From Amycolatopsis regifaucium (GTDB taxonomy: Bacteria; Actinomycetota; Actinomycetes; Mycobacteriales; Pseudonocardiaceae), in assembly GCF_001613935.1 (NCBI RefSeq), contig NZ_LQCI01000002.1, positions 372,001 to 436,000 on the forward strand: a DNA stretch of 64,000 nt, read 5' to 3'. Shown here piece by piece: positions 23,237 through 31,091 of this stretch. Made by a program: the position numbers and the translations under genes. Below the pieces are notes generated by a model. It saw only the letters and a program-made list of their open reading frames with translations, had not been told where the DNA came from and did not search any database. Position 1 is the first letter of the stretch; the number at the start of each line of letters is the position of its first letter.

Positions 23237-24088
23237 TCAGACCTGGCCGCTCTCGGCCTTGTCGTTCCGCCGCACGTCGCTCCACTCCGGATCCGTGCAC
23301 AGCCCACAGGAGGGACCGGCGAACTCGGCCTTGGCCCGCTCGTCTCCCTTGAGACGATAGGTGAACCACGCCGTGAGGACACCACGGAACCTGCCGCCGT
23401 CGAGCGCCGGTTCGAAGTGGCCCGCGCCCTTCAGTTCCGCGTAGACCGCGGGAATCTGCTCGGCCGCCTCATAGAACGGAAGCACGATCGAGCCGGGTTT
23501 GACGATGGTGTCCGTCTGCCCGGCGAGGAAGAGCGTGGGCCCGTGGAGCTTGCCCGCGTCGGCCAGCGGCCCGGGCTGCAGCGCGATCGTCGTGGTGACT
23601 ATCGGATCGGCCCCGGCGTTGATCGCGCCGGCCCCGCCCTGCGAATGCCCCGCCGATCCGATCGCCTTCGTGTCGACCTTCCGGTGGTAGCGACTTCCCG
23701 GCCGCTGATTCTCTCCGATGAGCCATCGGGCACCGCCGAGCATCGCCTTGCCGTCATTGGCGAACGGCGTGTTGGCCGCCGCGACGATGAACCCGTATGA
23801 GGCCCAATGCCGCAGCAGTCCGTCGTAAGCCGCCGGAGTCGCTCCCGTGCCGTTCCCCCAGACGATCACCGGATGCGGAGCGCCCTGGTCGAGCACCGCC
23901 GGCCGGTAGAACGTGTGACTCAGCCCGGTGTCGACCGCGACGGCGAACGGCCCGGGTTCCGCCCACCGCGGGTCGACCGAGGAAGCCGCCGGATCGGCGG
24001 TCTCGGCGGCGTGTGCGGCCGGCGCGACCAGAACCGCCGCGAACGCGACCACGACAGCGAGAAATACGCGACCAGGGAACAACGTCAT
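23237..24088 (-). CDS. secreted alpha/beta hydrolase (PHB depolymerase/chlorophyllase-like)
   Basis: A 283-residue exported serine hydrolase. The signal peptide spans about 1-27 (FLAVVVAFAAVLVAPAAHAA). The motifs are PVIVWGNGTGATPAAYDGLL (oxyanion), IGSAGHSQGGAGAINAG (nucleophile Ser), LFLAGQTDTIVKPG (acid) and LKGAGHFEP (His). The C-terminus carries CGLC, a possible disulfide. ATG 24088 has GGAGGAAAC upstream. The RBS region is overlapped by a perfect inverted repeat, so the first gene of this hydrolase-TetR-LuxR operon is under tight control. It probably cleaves polyester or lipid-like substrates outside the cell, but the substrate is not evident. Confidence 0.9.
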   Translation of the reverse strand: MTLFPGRVFLAVVVAFAAVLVAPAAHAAETADPAASSVDPRWAEPGPFAVAVDTGLSHTFYRPAVLDQGAPHPVIVWGNGTGATPAAYDGLLRHWASYGFIVAAANTPFANDGKAMLGGARWLIGENQRPGSRYHRKVDTKAIGSAGHSQGGAGAINAGADPIVTTTIALQPGPLADAGKLHGPTLFLAGQTDTIVKPGSIVLPFYEAAEQIPAVYAELKGAGHFEPALDGGRFRGVLTAWFTYRLKGDERAKAEFAGPSCGLCTDPEWSDVRRNDKAESGQV

Positions 24089-24095
24089 TGTTTCC

Positions 24096-24115
24096 TCCCT
24101 AACGATTGTTAGGGA
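24096..24115. promoter_or_regulatory. perfect TetR-type operator
   Basis: TCCCTAAC-GATT-GTTAGGGA has 8-bp perfect arms with a 4-bp spacer and ends 7 bp upstream of the hydrolase ATG, overlapping its RBS region. A second overlapping repeat is GATTGT-TAGGG-ACAATC. The TetR gene is the second gene of the operon it precedes, so autorepression is the likely function. Confidence 0.75.
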
Positions 24116-24282
24116 CAATCGCAGCACCGACCACCGCTGTCAACCCGCCGCTGAACCGTCACTCGCGGGCTACGCGAACGAACCGCCGATTTGTCATGGA
24201 CGTGCCAAGTTCGCGAGGGTGACCATGCCCGATGTGCCGACGACATGGTTGCGACCACGGGCGCGGAAGTGCTAAGAGAGAA

Positions 24283-24309
24283 TTAGCACTCTGCAACTCC
24301 GAGTGCTAA
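24283..24309. promoter_or_regulatory. perfect CIRCE element (HrcA operator)
   Basis: TTAGCACTC (24283-24291), nine bases, GAGTGCTAA (24301-24309): an exact match to the CIRCE consensus that HrcA binds upstream of groE operons. An additional half-site AGTGCTAA at 24268-24275 pairs with the left arm across 7 bp. A TTGCGA (24249) and TAAGAG (24273) pair with an 18-bp gap could be the promoter. The downstream genes are two small non-chaperone ORFs; no groES or groEL lies in the window. Confidence 0.9.
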
Positions 24310-24372
24310 TCGGGTGCCCGTCGCGCCGTCGGGCGATCCCATGACCCTTTGAGCATCACCGGAGCACGTGAC

Positions 24373-24474
24373 ATGACAGTCGTGATCATCTTCAGCGCCG
24401 TGGTAACCGGCATCGTCGGCATGGTCGTCGCCGCCGCACGGAGATATCACCTGGACGATCTCAGCCGAGACTGA
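24373..24474 (+). CDS. 33-aa membrane peptide downstream of CIRCE
   Basis: The ORF reads MTVVIIFSAVVTGIVGMVVA, then AARRYHLDDLSRD. It is one transmembrane helix followed by a short charged tail, orientation N-out or N-in unknown. It begins 63 bp after a perfect CIRCE element, with GGAG upstream of the ATG. The next gene starts 36 bp downstream, so both are probably one heat-inducible transcript. Too short for family assignment; existence is supported by the RBS, hydrophobicity and context. Confidence 0.55.
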   Translation: MTVVIIFSAVVTGIVGMVVAAARRYHLDDLSRD

Positions 24475-24510
24475 CAGAAACCCCCCGCGAATCGAAACGA
24501 AGGGCTTTTC

Positions 24511-24894
24511 ATGGGGCTGGACAAGGTTTGGATCCGTACGCTCAGCGATGGCCTCCTGCGCGCCGACCAGATCATCGGCCTGACCGCGCATGCCACACCT
24601 TCGATACCCGGCAAATCCCCGCGGTGGCTGCTCGACGTCACCGTCGCCGTGCCGGCGGGCAGCGGCAACAACAGTGGCTGGGACGTCGGGATCCTGCATC
24701 GCACGCTCATGCAGACCCCGACCGAACCGGTCGAGGCCCCCGAGGTGCTGGCCGCTCTGCTGGCCCGCTTGGCCGACTCCGGCGCGGCGGGGATCATCAC
24801 GCCGGTGGCCACTCGCGCACCGGGCGCGGCGGGGATCATCCGGTTCGACTTCCGCGCTTTCCCCAACGAAGCTTCTTCACCGGAGGCGCCATAG
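24511..24894 (+). CDS. hypothetical protein in the CIRCE-headed unit
   Basis: A 127-residue soluble protein beginning MGLDKVWIRTLSDGLLRADQ. It includes a beta-rich segment (WLLDVTVAVPAGSG, WDVGILHRTLMQ), a helix (PEVLAALLARLADSGAAGII) and an end typical of a small alpha/beta domain (GIIRFDFRAFP). No family is recognised. It follows the 33-aa membrane peptide after 36 bp and overlaps, by 18 bp at the 3' ends, the convergent broken gene at 24877. Being behind CIRCE, it should be derepressed by heat or protein-folding stress. Confidence 0.65.
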   Translation: MGLDKVWIRTLSDGLLRADQIIGLTAHATPSIPGKSPRWLLDVTVAVPAGSGNNSGWDVGILHRTLMQTPTEPVEAPEVLAALLARLADSGAAGIITPVATRAPGAAGIIRFDFRAFPNEASSPEAP

Positions 24895-25245
24895 AAAGAC
24901 GATCACGAATTTCGACCCACCGTTTCCTCGGAGAACGACCCGATTTCGCAGGTTGTCGAGGAATTCGACGATGTCGCTTTCGATCTCCTCCGCGAATTCG
25001 CGCTGTTCGTCCTGCGAGATGTCGTACAGGTCGGTGTCGATGTCGTAGGTGGCGCGCCTGCCGGTCACGGGATCCAGCGTTTCGAAGGCCAGTCCGAGCC
25101 AGCGCCGCGGGTCGACGACCACGGTCGCTCGCCAGGTCGACCCGCCGGGGTACCGGCTTCCGCGGTGACCACCACCGTCCACGGGGTGCTCTCCTGGATC
25201 TCGCGAAGGAAGTCCAGAAGCCGATCAGACGGGCACCGTGGATGG
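24877..25245 (-). pseudogene. unknown protein gene with an apparent frameshift
   Basis: The C-terminal part (from about 25160 down to 24877) encodes STWRATVVVDPRRWLGLAFE, then TLDPVTGRRATYDIDTDLYD, a normal-looking small alpha/beta protein ending VIVFLWRLR. Upstream, protein-like sequence continues in another frame (RLLDFLREIQESTPWTVVVT, then AEAG), and the switch falls at a CCCC run near 25149-25155, consistent with a one-base loss. No good start codon precedes the upstream segment. An ATG 25182 product of 101 aa is possible but would have an odd N-terminus. The region up to 25399 has no other gene. Confidence 0.45.
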
Positions 25246-25399
25246 TCCTTAGCCGTGGCCGGTGGTCCGCCGGAACTGGTCCGGGCGGCCGGTCTCTGAG
25301 CCCGCTGACCCCGTCTGGTCCGCGGCCTCTGGCGAGCGGGCCGACCGGAGTCCGGTGCCGCCGCGCAACCGGAGAGGTGTCCGGCTACGTCTCAGGCAC

Positions 25400-25840
25400 A
25401 TGAGATGGACAGCGGCGTGTCTGGTACTGGTGCTGGCGGGATGTGGCGCGGTCGGCGGTGAGGGGACGACGCGGCTGGAGTCCTTCGTGGGCCTCGACGG
25501 CCTGCACCAGAGGTCGGCGGACCTGCGACCCGCGGAACTGGGCACAGCCGAGGCACAGGCGTTCCGACGAGCGCTGGAGAGCGCCGAGATCACGAACGTG
25601 GACGAGGTCCGCGCGGCTTTGTCGTTCGTTCCGCCTGCCGACCGGCGTGCGTTCGCCTTCGCCGTGCCCGGTTGCGCCGAGACGAGCGCCGAGCTGACCG
25701 TGGCGCACGGCGCGCTGACCGTGCGGCTCACCGGCGGGGAGAACGTTCGCTGCGTTCAAGCGAACTATTTCCTCGCCGTCTTTTCCCTCGACCGTGGCTC
25801 GATACCGCCGACACCGAAATTGTCGACCTCGCCGCGCTGA
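25400..25840 (+). CDS. small lipoprotein of unknown function
   Basis: A 146-residue lipoprotein. The signal MRWTAACLVLVLAGC has a lipobox LAGC (Cys at about 15) and is followed by a flexible GAVGGEG linker. The mature domain has two cysteines (VPGCAETS, VRCVQANYF) that could pair. ATG 25400 is the only start that gives this signal. It would be anchored to the outer face of the membrane. No domain is recognised, and the neighbours are broken genes. Confidence 0.72.
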   Translation: MRWTAACLVLVLAGCGAVGGEGTTRLESFVGLDGLHQRSADLRPAELGTAEAQAFRRALESAEITNVDEVRAALSFVPPADRRAFAFAVPGCAETSAELTVAHGALTVRLTGGENVRCVQANYFLAVFSLDRGSIPPTPKLSTSPR

Positions 25841-25944
25841 TGCTCGCCCGCGCCGAACCCGCGCAGGAACGTGTCGACGATGACGTCGGCGGCGCGCGCG
25901 TCGCTCAGGTCGGGGAGCTCCCGTGACGCGCTTCGTACGGACAT
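25840..25944 (-). pseudogene. possible TetR C-terminal remnant
   Basis: The minus strand encodes RELPDLSDARAADVIVDTFL then RGFGAGEH, which resembles the last helix of TetR regulators. An in-frame TAG stands just before an ATG at 25944, no HTH is present, and the tail runs antisense into the lipoprotein gene. Read as a relic. Confidence 0.25.
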
Positions 25945-25975
25945 CCGCTACATCGACGGGGCATTGCCAAGCGGA

Positions 25976-26422
25976 TCACGGACGAACAAAGCCGGCCGGC
26001 GCGGCGCCCACAGCTCGGTCTCCAAGTGCTGATTTTGCCACCGCGACGGTGGATCGGCGGTCCAGTCGTGCCCGAAGACGGCGTACGGGTAGATCGACTC
26101 GGAACAGACCACCGGCCTGCGAGCGGATCGCCGAAGCGAGGCCGTGCGCGGAGAACACCCGGCGGATCCGGAAGATGTAGGTCCGGATGACGGCCTCACC
26201 GGTCGCCGGGGCCCGATAGCCCCACAGGCCGTCGACGAGCTCGCCGACCCGGACGAAACTGCCGCTGCGGGCGAGCAGCAGCATCAGCACGGCCTGCTGT
26301 TGCGGCGCGCCGAGGTCCAGCTCCGCGCCCCCACAGCTGAGCCCGGGCGGTCCGAGGACGGTCAACCGGCATCGAGGCGACACCCCTTGCTGTTGTCCGA
26401 TCACGACTGCCCGGCTCCGCAT
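25976..26422 (-). pseudogene. truncated SARP (AfsR/DnrI-type) regulator
   Basis: Residues about 18-105 are a good SARP winged-helix DNA-binding domain (RLTVLGPPGLSCGGAELDLG, PQQQAVLMLLLARSGSFVRV, GELVDGLWG, VIRTYIFRIRRVF). After SQAGG the sequence turns into arginine-rich nonsense and ends at 25976, without the bacterial transcriptional activation (BTAD) domain expected over the next 150 residues. A frameshift followed by decay is likely. A 149-aa DNA-binding-only product could still be made from ATG 26422. No biosynthetic cluster lies nearby. Confidence 0.6.
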
Positions 26423-26493
26423 ATCGGAAGCAGGCTTGCCGGAACGGCCCCCGCGAGCGTCAAGTGACGCCGAGCTTGTACGTCACTTCGTGG

Positions 26494-27849
26494 TCAGTAC
26501 AGCCAGCGGTGTCCCGCGACCACCTCCTCGGGCGACCGCGGCGCCGCCCACGCGGCGTCGGACTCCCGCACCGCGCGGAAGGCGTCGGCCAGCTCCGCGC
26601 CGAGGACCGCGGAGATCCGCGTGTCGTCCGCCAGCGCGGCGAGCTGTTCGTCCACTGTGGAGGGAAGGAGGCGGATACCCGCGTCCGCGCGTTCGGCGTC
26701 GGTCCATGTGCCGGGGTCCTGCTGGACCGGGTCCGGCGGGGTGAGGTTGTCCTCGATGCCGGACACCCCTGCCGCGATGACGACCGCCAGCGCGAGGTAC
26801 GGGTTGGCCGAGGCGTCCGACGGCTTCAGTTCGACGTTGGCGTGCCCGGCGCCCAGGAACTCCGAGCCCGGGACCAGCCGCAGCGACGCTTCCCGGTTCT
26901 CGGCACCCCAGAAGCCATAGGCGCCGGACCAGAACCCAGGACGCCGGCGCAACAGCGATACGACACTCGGCGCGCTCACGGCGACGACAGCGGGCAGGTC
27001 GCGCAACAGCCCGGCCAGGTAGGCGGCACCGTTCGCGGTGAGGCCGTGCGGTCCGGTACCGCCTTCGAGCAGGTTGACGCCGTCGCGGCTGACGGAGGTG
27101 TGCAGATGCCAGCCGTTGCCGACGGTGCCGGTCTCCACGAGCGGCGAGAAACTCGCCCGCAGACCGTGCGAGCGGGCGGCGGCGTGGATGGTCTGGCGGG
27201 CGAGCAGCTGGTGATCGGCCGCCGTGAGCGGGTCGTGGGCCACGATGCTGAGTTCGAACTGCCCTGGCCCGTATTCGCCGTGGAACTGGTGCACCCCGAC
27301 CCCGTTCCGGTCCAGGTCCCGCAGCAGCTGCTCGGCGAACCCGTCGACGGCCAGCGTGCGGACGGGCCCGTAAGAGGGGCCGTCGTGCACCGGGCGGAAC
27401 CCGTCCGCGTCCACGGTCGTGAGCTGGAACTCCATCTCGTAGCCCGCGCGCACGGTCAGGCCCGCGCTCGCGGCCCGCTCCACCTGCCGCTCGAGCACCC
27501 GCCGCGGATCGTAGGCCCAGGCCGAGCCGTCGGCGGCGACCTGGTGTCCCGGCGCCCACGCGAAGCCGGGCTGGCCGGACAGGCGCACGAGGCGGTCCAT
27601 CTCGGGCATGAGCCGGATGTCCCCGGAGGGGGTGGCGAGTCCCTTGTGCCCGAAGGTGATCGCGTCGTGGGAGTCGAAAACGGCGAACAGCGGCGTGATG
27701 CCGATCCCGGTGCGCGCGGCCGACGCCAGCCCGCGCACGGGGACGGTGCGCGACCGGGTGATGCCGTTGTTGTCGGCCCAGGCGACGATGACGCCGACGA
27801 CACCCTGATCCACGAGCTCCGCCACCGTGTCCTGCACGTCCTTGCCCAC
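26494..27849 (-). CDS. glutamine synthetase-family ligase (GlnA3/PuuA-like)
   Basis: A 451-residue GS-fold enzyme with a beta-grasp N-terminus (VVGVIVAWADNNGITRSRTV, then PVRGL) and catalytic segments GYEMEFQLT (metal Glu), FHGEYGPGQFELS (metal and glutamate site), NGWHLHTSVSRDG (ATP site), WGAENREASLRLV (Arg) and ELKPSDASANPYLAL. It lacks the extended central region of true GlnA, and the N-terminal half is closer to gamma-glutamyl-amine (polyamine or ethanolamine) ligases. It probably couples glutamate to an amine with ATP. Start GTG 27849 has GAGGGG upstream. It diverges from the broken tannase gene; no polyamine genes adjoin. Confidence 0.88.
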   Translation of the reverse strand: MGKDVQDTVAELVDQGVVGVIVAWADNNGITRSRTVPVRGLASAARTGIGITPLFAVFDSHDAITFGHKGLATPSGDIRLMPEMDRLVRLSGQPGFAWAPGHQVAADGSAWAYDPRRVLERQVERAASAGLTVRAGYEMEFQLTTVDADGFRPVHDGPSYGPVRTLAVDGFAEQLLRDLDRNGVGVHQFHGEYGPGQFELSIVAHDPLTAADHQLLARQTIHAAARSHGLRASFSPLVETGTVGNGWHLHTSVSRDGVNLLEGGTGPHGLTANGAAYLAGLLRDLPAVVAVSAPSVVSLLRRRPGFWSGAYGFWGAENREASLRLVPGSEFLGAGHANVELKPSDASANPYLALAVVIAAGVSGIEDNLTPPDPVQQDPGTWTDAERADAGIRLLPSTVDEQLAALADDTRISAVLGAELADAFRAVRESDAAWAAPRSPEEVVAGHRWLY

Positions 27850-28037
27850 CGGGTACCCCTCATCCGTCGCGTTTTCCCGTCAGCACACCATTCCTACTGC
27901 AGTGGCGCACACAACCGATAGACGTCCGGTTCACCGATCGCGGTGACGTACACCGGTGACGTCGTCCGACGGTCGCCGCGGCGATTCCCGCGTTCGTGAC
28001 GTGGTCGGCACAAACCACGGAACGCAAAGGAAAGCCG

Positions 28038-28564
28038 ATGTCTGAAGTCACCTACACCGCGGTCGCCTCCTCCACCGCCGAGGGCCGCAACGGGGGCCAC
28101 GCGAGGTCCGACGACGGCGCGCTCGACTGTTCCGCCAGTCGGTGCGGGAGTACGACCGGGTCATCGGCACCTCCGATTCGAACCTGTCGGACTTCCGGCG
28201 CGCCGGCGGCAAGCTGATCACCGTCGTCGGCACGGCGGACCAGCTGATCCCGCCGGGCGGGACGCTCGCCTACCGCGAGCAGGTCGAGCGGCGGATGGGC
28301 GGAGCGGCGCGGGTGAACGACTTCTACCGCCTGTTCCTGGCACCCGGTGTGCAGCACTGTGGTGGTGGCGCGGGTGCGCAGCCGGTCGGCGCGCTGCGCG
28401 CGCTGGTCGACTGGGTCGAGCACGGGAAGGCCCCGGCCACACTGGCCGCGACCACCCTCGACGGCTCGGCGTCGCGGGACCTGTGCCCGCTGCCGCAGCG
28501 GTCGCGCTACACCGGGCACGGTGACCCGGCACTGGCGTCGAGCTACCGCTGCACGAGGTTCTGA
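28038..28564 (+). pseudogene. tannase/feruloyl esterase, truncated and frameshifted
   Basis: From about 28120 the frame encodes a recognisable tannase/feruloyl-esterase C-terminus: REYDRVIGTSDSNLSDFRRA, then GGKLITVVGTADQLIPPGGT and FYRLFLAPGVQHCGGG (catalytic Asp and His). The first 80 bp, from ATG 28038, give TYTAVASSTAEGRNGGHARS, another piece of the family, but in a different frame. The Ser-containing core of about 300 residues is missing. So an internal deletion plus frameshift destroyed the gene. A strong terminator follows at 28571. Confidence 0.75.
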
Positions 28565-28570
28565 GGTCGC

Positions 28571-28606
28571 GGGTGGCGATTCGAGCACTCACCCGAATCG
28601 CCACCC
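28571..28606. terminator. bidirectional hairpin terminator
   Basis: GGGTGGCGATTCG (28571-28583) and CGAATCGCCACCC (28594-28606) form a perfect 13-bp stem with a 10-nt loop between the tannase pseudogene and the convergent GAF/CdaR gene. Confidence 0.7.
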
Positions 28607-28669
28607 CTGCTCCCACCTTGAGGGGCAATGAGGTTTCTTTCGCGCTCATGATGACCTCGGCACCCACCG

Positions 28670-30544
28670 TCAGCAGCCGCCGAGTTTGTTCAACCGCAAG
28701 GCGACCTGGATCTCCAGTAGGCGCTCGGCCTGCCGCCAGTCCTCCCCCAGCAGCCGCGCGACCCTGGTCAGGCGCTGGGACACGGTGTTGTGGTGGACGT
28801 GCAGTTCCTGCGCGGTGGTGCGGGCGTTCTGGTTACTGGCACAGAACACCTCCAGTGTCCGCACCAGATCGGAGCCGTGGTCACGGTCGTAAGCCAGTAC
28901 CGGCCCGAGGGTGGCCTCGACGAAGTTCGCGATGTCCGGGCGGCCGTTGAACAGCGCCCCGACGAAACCGAGGTCGGCGGTCTGGGCCGTGTCACCGTGG
29001 CGGCCGAGTGCCAGCAGCGCGCGCAAGCACTTCTCGGCCTCGTCGTGCGCGGCGGTGACGGCCGTGGGATGCGGCACGCGCGCCACCCCGGCGGTGACCT
29101 GATCGCGAGCGGTGCGGGCGAGCTCCCATGACACGGCGCGGCCGACCGCGCCCGGCTCGTCGCCGGGTGCCAGGAAGACGACCGTGTCGTGATGGTGGGT
29201 GGCCAGGCCGCGGAAGCGGCGGGCCAGCGCGGCCAGCGCCGGATGGATCCGCTCGCGTACCGGCCCGTGCAAATGAGCGACGATCAGGACGGTGCAGGCG
29301 TCGAGGTCGACGCCGAGGATCGACGCGCGATGCCGCAGCAGGTCGACGTCCTGTGCCTTCCGGGTGAGCAGCTCGCCGAGCAGTTCACCCCGGACCTGCG
29401 CTTCGGCCTCGGCCATTCTCCGCCGGGTGACCAGCACCAGCGCGGCCACGAGCGCCGCACGCTCCAGGATCCGCCGGTCGATGTCGCTGATGCTGCTCGT
29501 ACCGACATGCACCAAGGTGCCGAGCGGCTCGGACTCGGTGATCATCGGCACCACACACAGCCGGTCCCGAACCAGGGTGTGACCGGATCGGCGTGCCTCG
29601 ACGCCGAGTTCGGCGATCGGCAGCGGCGGCTGCCCGTTCTCGGGACTGGAGCCGGCGACGACGCTGCCGTGCTCGTCGACGATCAGCACGTGCCCGGACA
29701 CCGCCCCGGCGGTGGCGTGCGCGACCTCGTCGACGCCCTTGCCCTGGATGACCAGCTTGGTGAGCCGCTCGTGGACGTCGGCGGTGCGTTCCAGATCGTC
29801 CACATGCGAGCCGATGGTGGCGTTGGCGACCCGGAGATCTCCGACGGCGGTCTGGGCCGCGGCCAGCAGCCTGGCGTTCTCGATCGCCACCGCGGCGTGG
29901 TTGGCGAGCATGCTCAACGCGGTGATGTCGCGGCTGCTGAAGGAACGCACGGCGCGGTGCGCGGCCAGCAGGACGCCGATGACCTCCTGTTTGAGTTTCA
30001 CCGGCACGCCCAGCAGCGACTCGATCCGTTCCGCGGCCACGGTCCGGTCGATCTGCTCGGTGTGGTGCAGCGTCGTGTCGTGCAGGTAGGCCTCGACACT
30101 GCAGGGCTCCCCCGTACGGGCGACCATGCCGCCGAGCCCGCTGCCCGGGGCCAGCCGGAGGCCGACCAGTAAGCCCGAGATGTTGCCCGCCGCGGCCCTG
30201 ATGTAGCAGTCGCCGCGGTCGCTGTCACTGAGACTGATGTAGGCCAGGTCGCATTCCAGCAGACGGCGGGCACGGTCCGCGATGGCCTGCAGAATCGAGT
30301 CGAGATCCCGCATCGCCGCCAGATCGTTGGCGGTGTCGTTGAGCAACTGCAGCTCGGCTTCGTTGCGCCGGTGCCGGATCAGGGTGTCCCGCAGCCGCAA
30401 CGCGATCGCCCGGTCGCGTTCGAGCGCGTCCAGCTCCCGCGCGGGCAGGTTCCTCGCGCGTGCCTGTGCCACGGCGGCGTCGAAAGCGTCGGCGTCGGCG
30501 TCCTCGACGAGTAGTTGCAGCAGCGATCTGGCGTCAGCGCCCAT
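28670..30544 (-). CDS. GAF-domain regulator with CdaR/PucR-type HTH
   Basis: A 624-residue regulator. The N-terminal helices (about 1-70) are followed by a GAF domain (LDSILQAIADRARRLLECDL ... VGLRLAPGSGLGGMVARTGE ... VIGVLLAAHRAVRSFSSRD), a coiled region, a second sensory region (about 255-360), a GGDEF-like CdaR domain and a C-terminal HTH_30 (LEVFCASNQNARTTAQELHV, then HHNTVSQRLTRVARLLGED). This matches actinobacterial regulators of aromatic or fatty-acid catabolism. ATG 30544. It converges with the tannase relic, which may once have been its target. A membrane protein gene lies 76 bp upstream. Confidence 0.92.
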   Translation of the reverse strand: MGADARSLLQLLVEDADADAFDAAVAQARARNLPARELDALERDRAIALRLRDTLIRHRRNEAELQLLNDTANDLAAMRDLDSILQAIADRARRLLECDLAYISLSDSDRGDCYIRAAAGNISGLLVGLRLAPGSGLGGMVARTGEPCSVEAYLHDTTLHHTEQIDRTVAAERIESLLGVPVKLKQEVIGVLLAAHRAVRSFSSRDITALSMLANHAAVAIENARLLAAAQTAVGDLRVANATIGSHVDDLERTADVHERLTKLVIQGKGVDEVAHATAGAVSGHVLIVDEHGSVVAGSSPENGQPPLPIAELGVEARRSGHTLVRDRLCVVPMITESEPLGTLVHVGTSSISDIDRRILERAALVAALVLVTRRRMAEAEAQVRGELLGELLTRKAQDVDLLRHRASILGVDLDACTVLIVAHLHGPVRERIHPALAALARRFRGLATHHHDTVVFLAPGDEPGAVGRAVSWELARTARDQVTAGVARVPHPTAVTAAHDEAEKCLRALLALGRHGDTAQTADLGFVGALFNGRPDIANFVEATLGPVLAYDRDHGSDLVRTLEVFCASNQNARTTAQELHVHHNTVSQRLTRVARLLGEDWRQAERLLEIQVALRLNKLGGC

Positions 30545-30620
30545 CGTTCCTCCTCAGGGCCACCCGCGGCCGTCACGGACGGACGCCGCGAGCACCCCGC
30601 CCCAGTGTGTCCCCGCCTGA

Positions 30621-31091
30621 TCAAGATCGCGAGCGTCGTCGCGGACGGCGAAGCGCGTGGCCACTGCGCCGAGGCAGCCGCACCCCGTCGTAGAAGTACG
30701 AACCGACGATTCCGACAGTGCCGACGGTGAAAAGGGCGACTATGCCGAAGCCGACCGGAAGGTAGGACAGAGTCGACTCCGGGGGTTCGCTGCCGTTCCG
30801 AGGCTCGTCCGATCCCATGAGCAGCACGGCGACCAGCACCGTCGCGACCAGCGCTCCGACGCCGACCAGCAACAACAGCGAACGGGTGATCCTGGTGAGC
30901 TGGGCGCTGTAGACCCGTACGTCGAGTTCGGTTTCACAGGCGCCGCACCGCACGGGGGCGGTCTTCACTCCCTTGGCCGGCCGTGGCACCGGGATCGGGT
31001 GCAGCGAGTAGGTGAGGATTCCCAGTGATCCTTCCAACCGCCAGTTGTGGTTGTGCTGGAGGTGTATCCGTGGATGTTCGCCAGCCCGCAT
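30621..31091 (-). CDS. two-helix membrane protein with a CxxC ribbon half
   Basis: A 156-residue protein. The N-terminus is histidine-rich (RIHLQHNHNWRLEGSLGILT), then VRCGACETELDV contributes a C-x2-C pair. Two predicted transmembrane helices follow at about 73-95 (SLLLLVGVGALVATVLVAVL) and 115-140 (LPVGFGIVALFTVGTVGIVG), and the tail is arginine-rich. ATG 31091 is chosen as the first ATG of the protein-like part; the frame is open to 31298 across palindromic non-coding sequence. The function is not known. Confidence 0.68.
   Translation of the reverse strand: MRAGEHPRIHLQHNHNWRLEGSLGILTYSLHPIPVPRPAKGVKTAPVRCGACETELDVRVYSAQLTRITRSLLLLVGVGALVATVLVAVLLMGSDEPRNGSEPPESTLSYLPVGFGIVALFTVGTVGIVGSYFYDGVRLPRRSGHALRRPRRRSRS

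Noticed and set aside
26483..27559. 358-aa minus ORF overlapping the glutamine-synthetase-like gene
   Set aside because: Alternative frame on the same strand; no motif, whereas the 451-aa frame carries all GS signatures.
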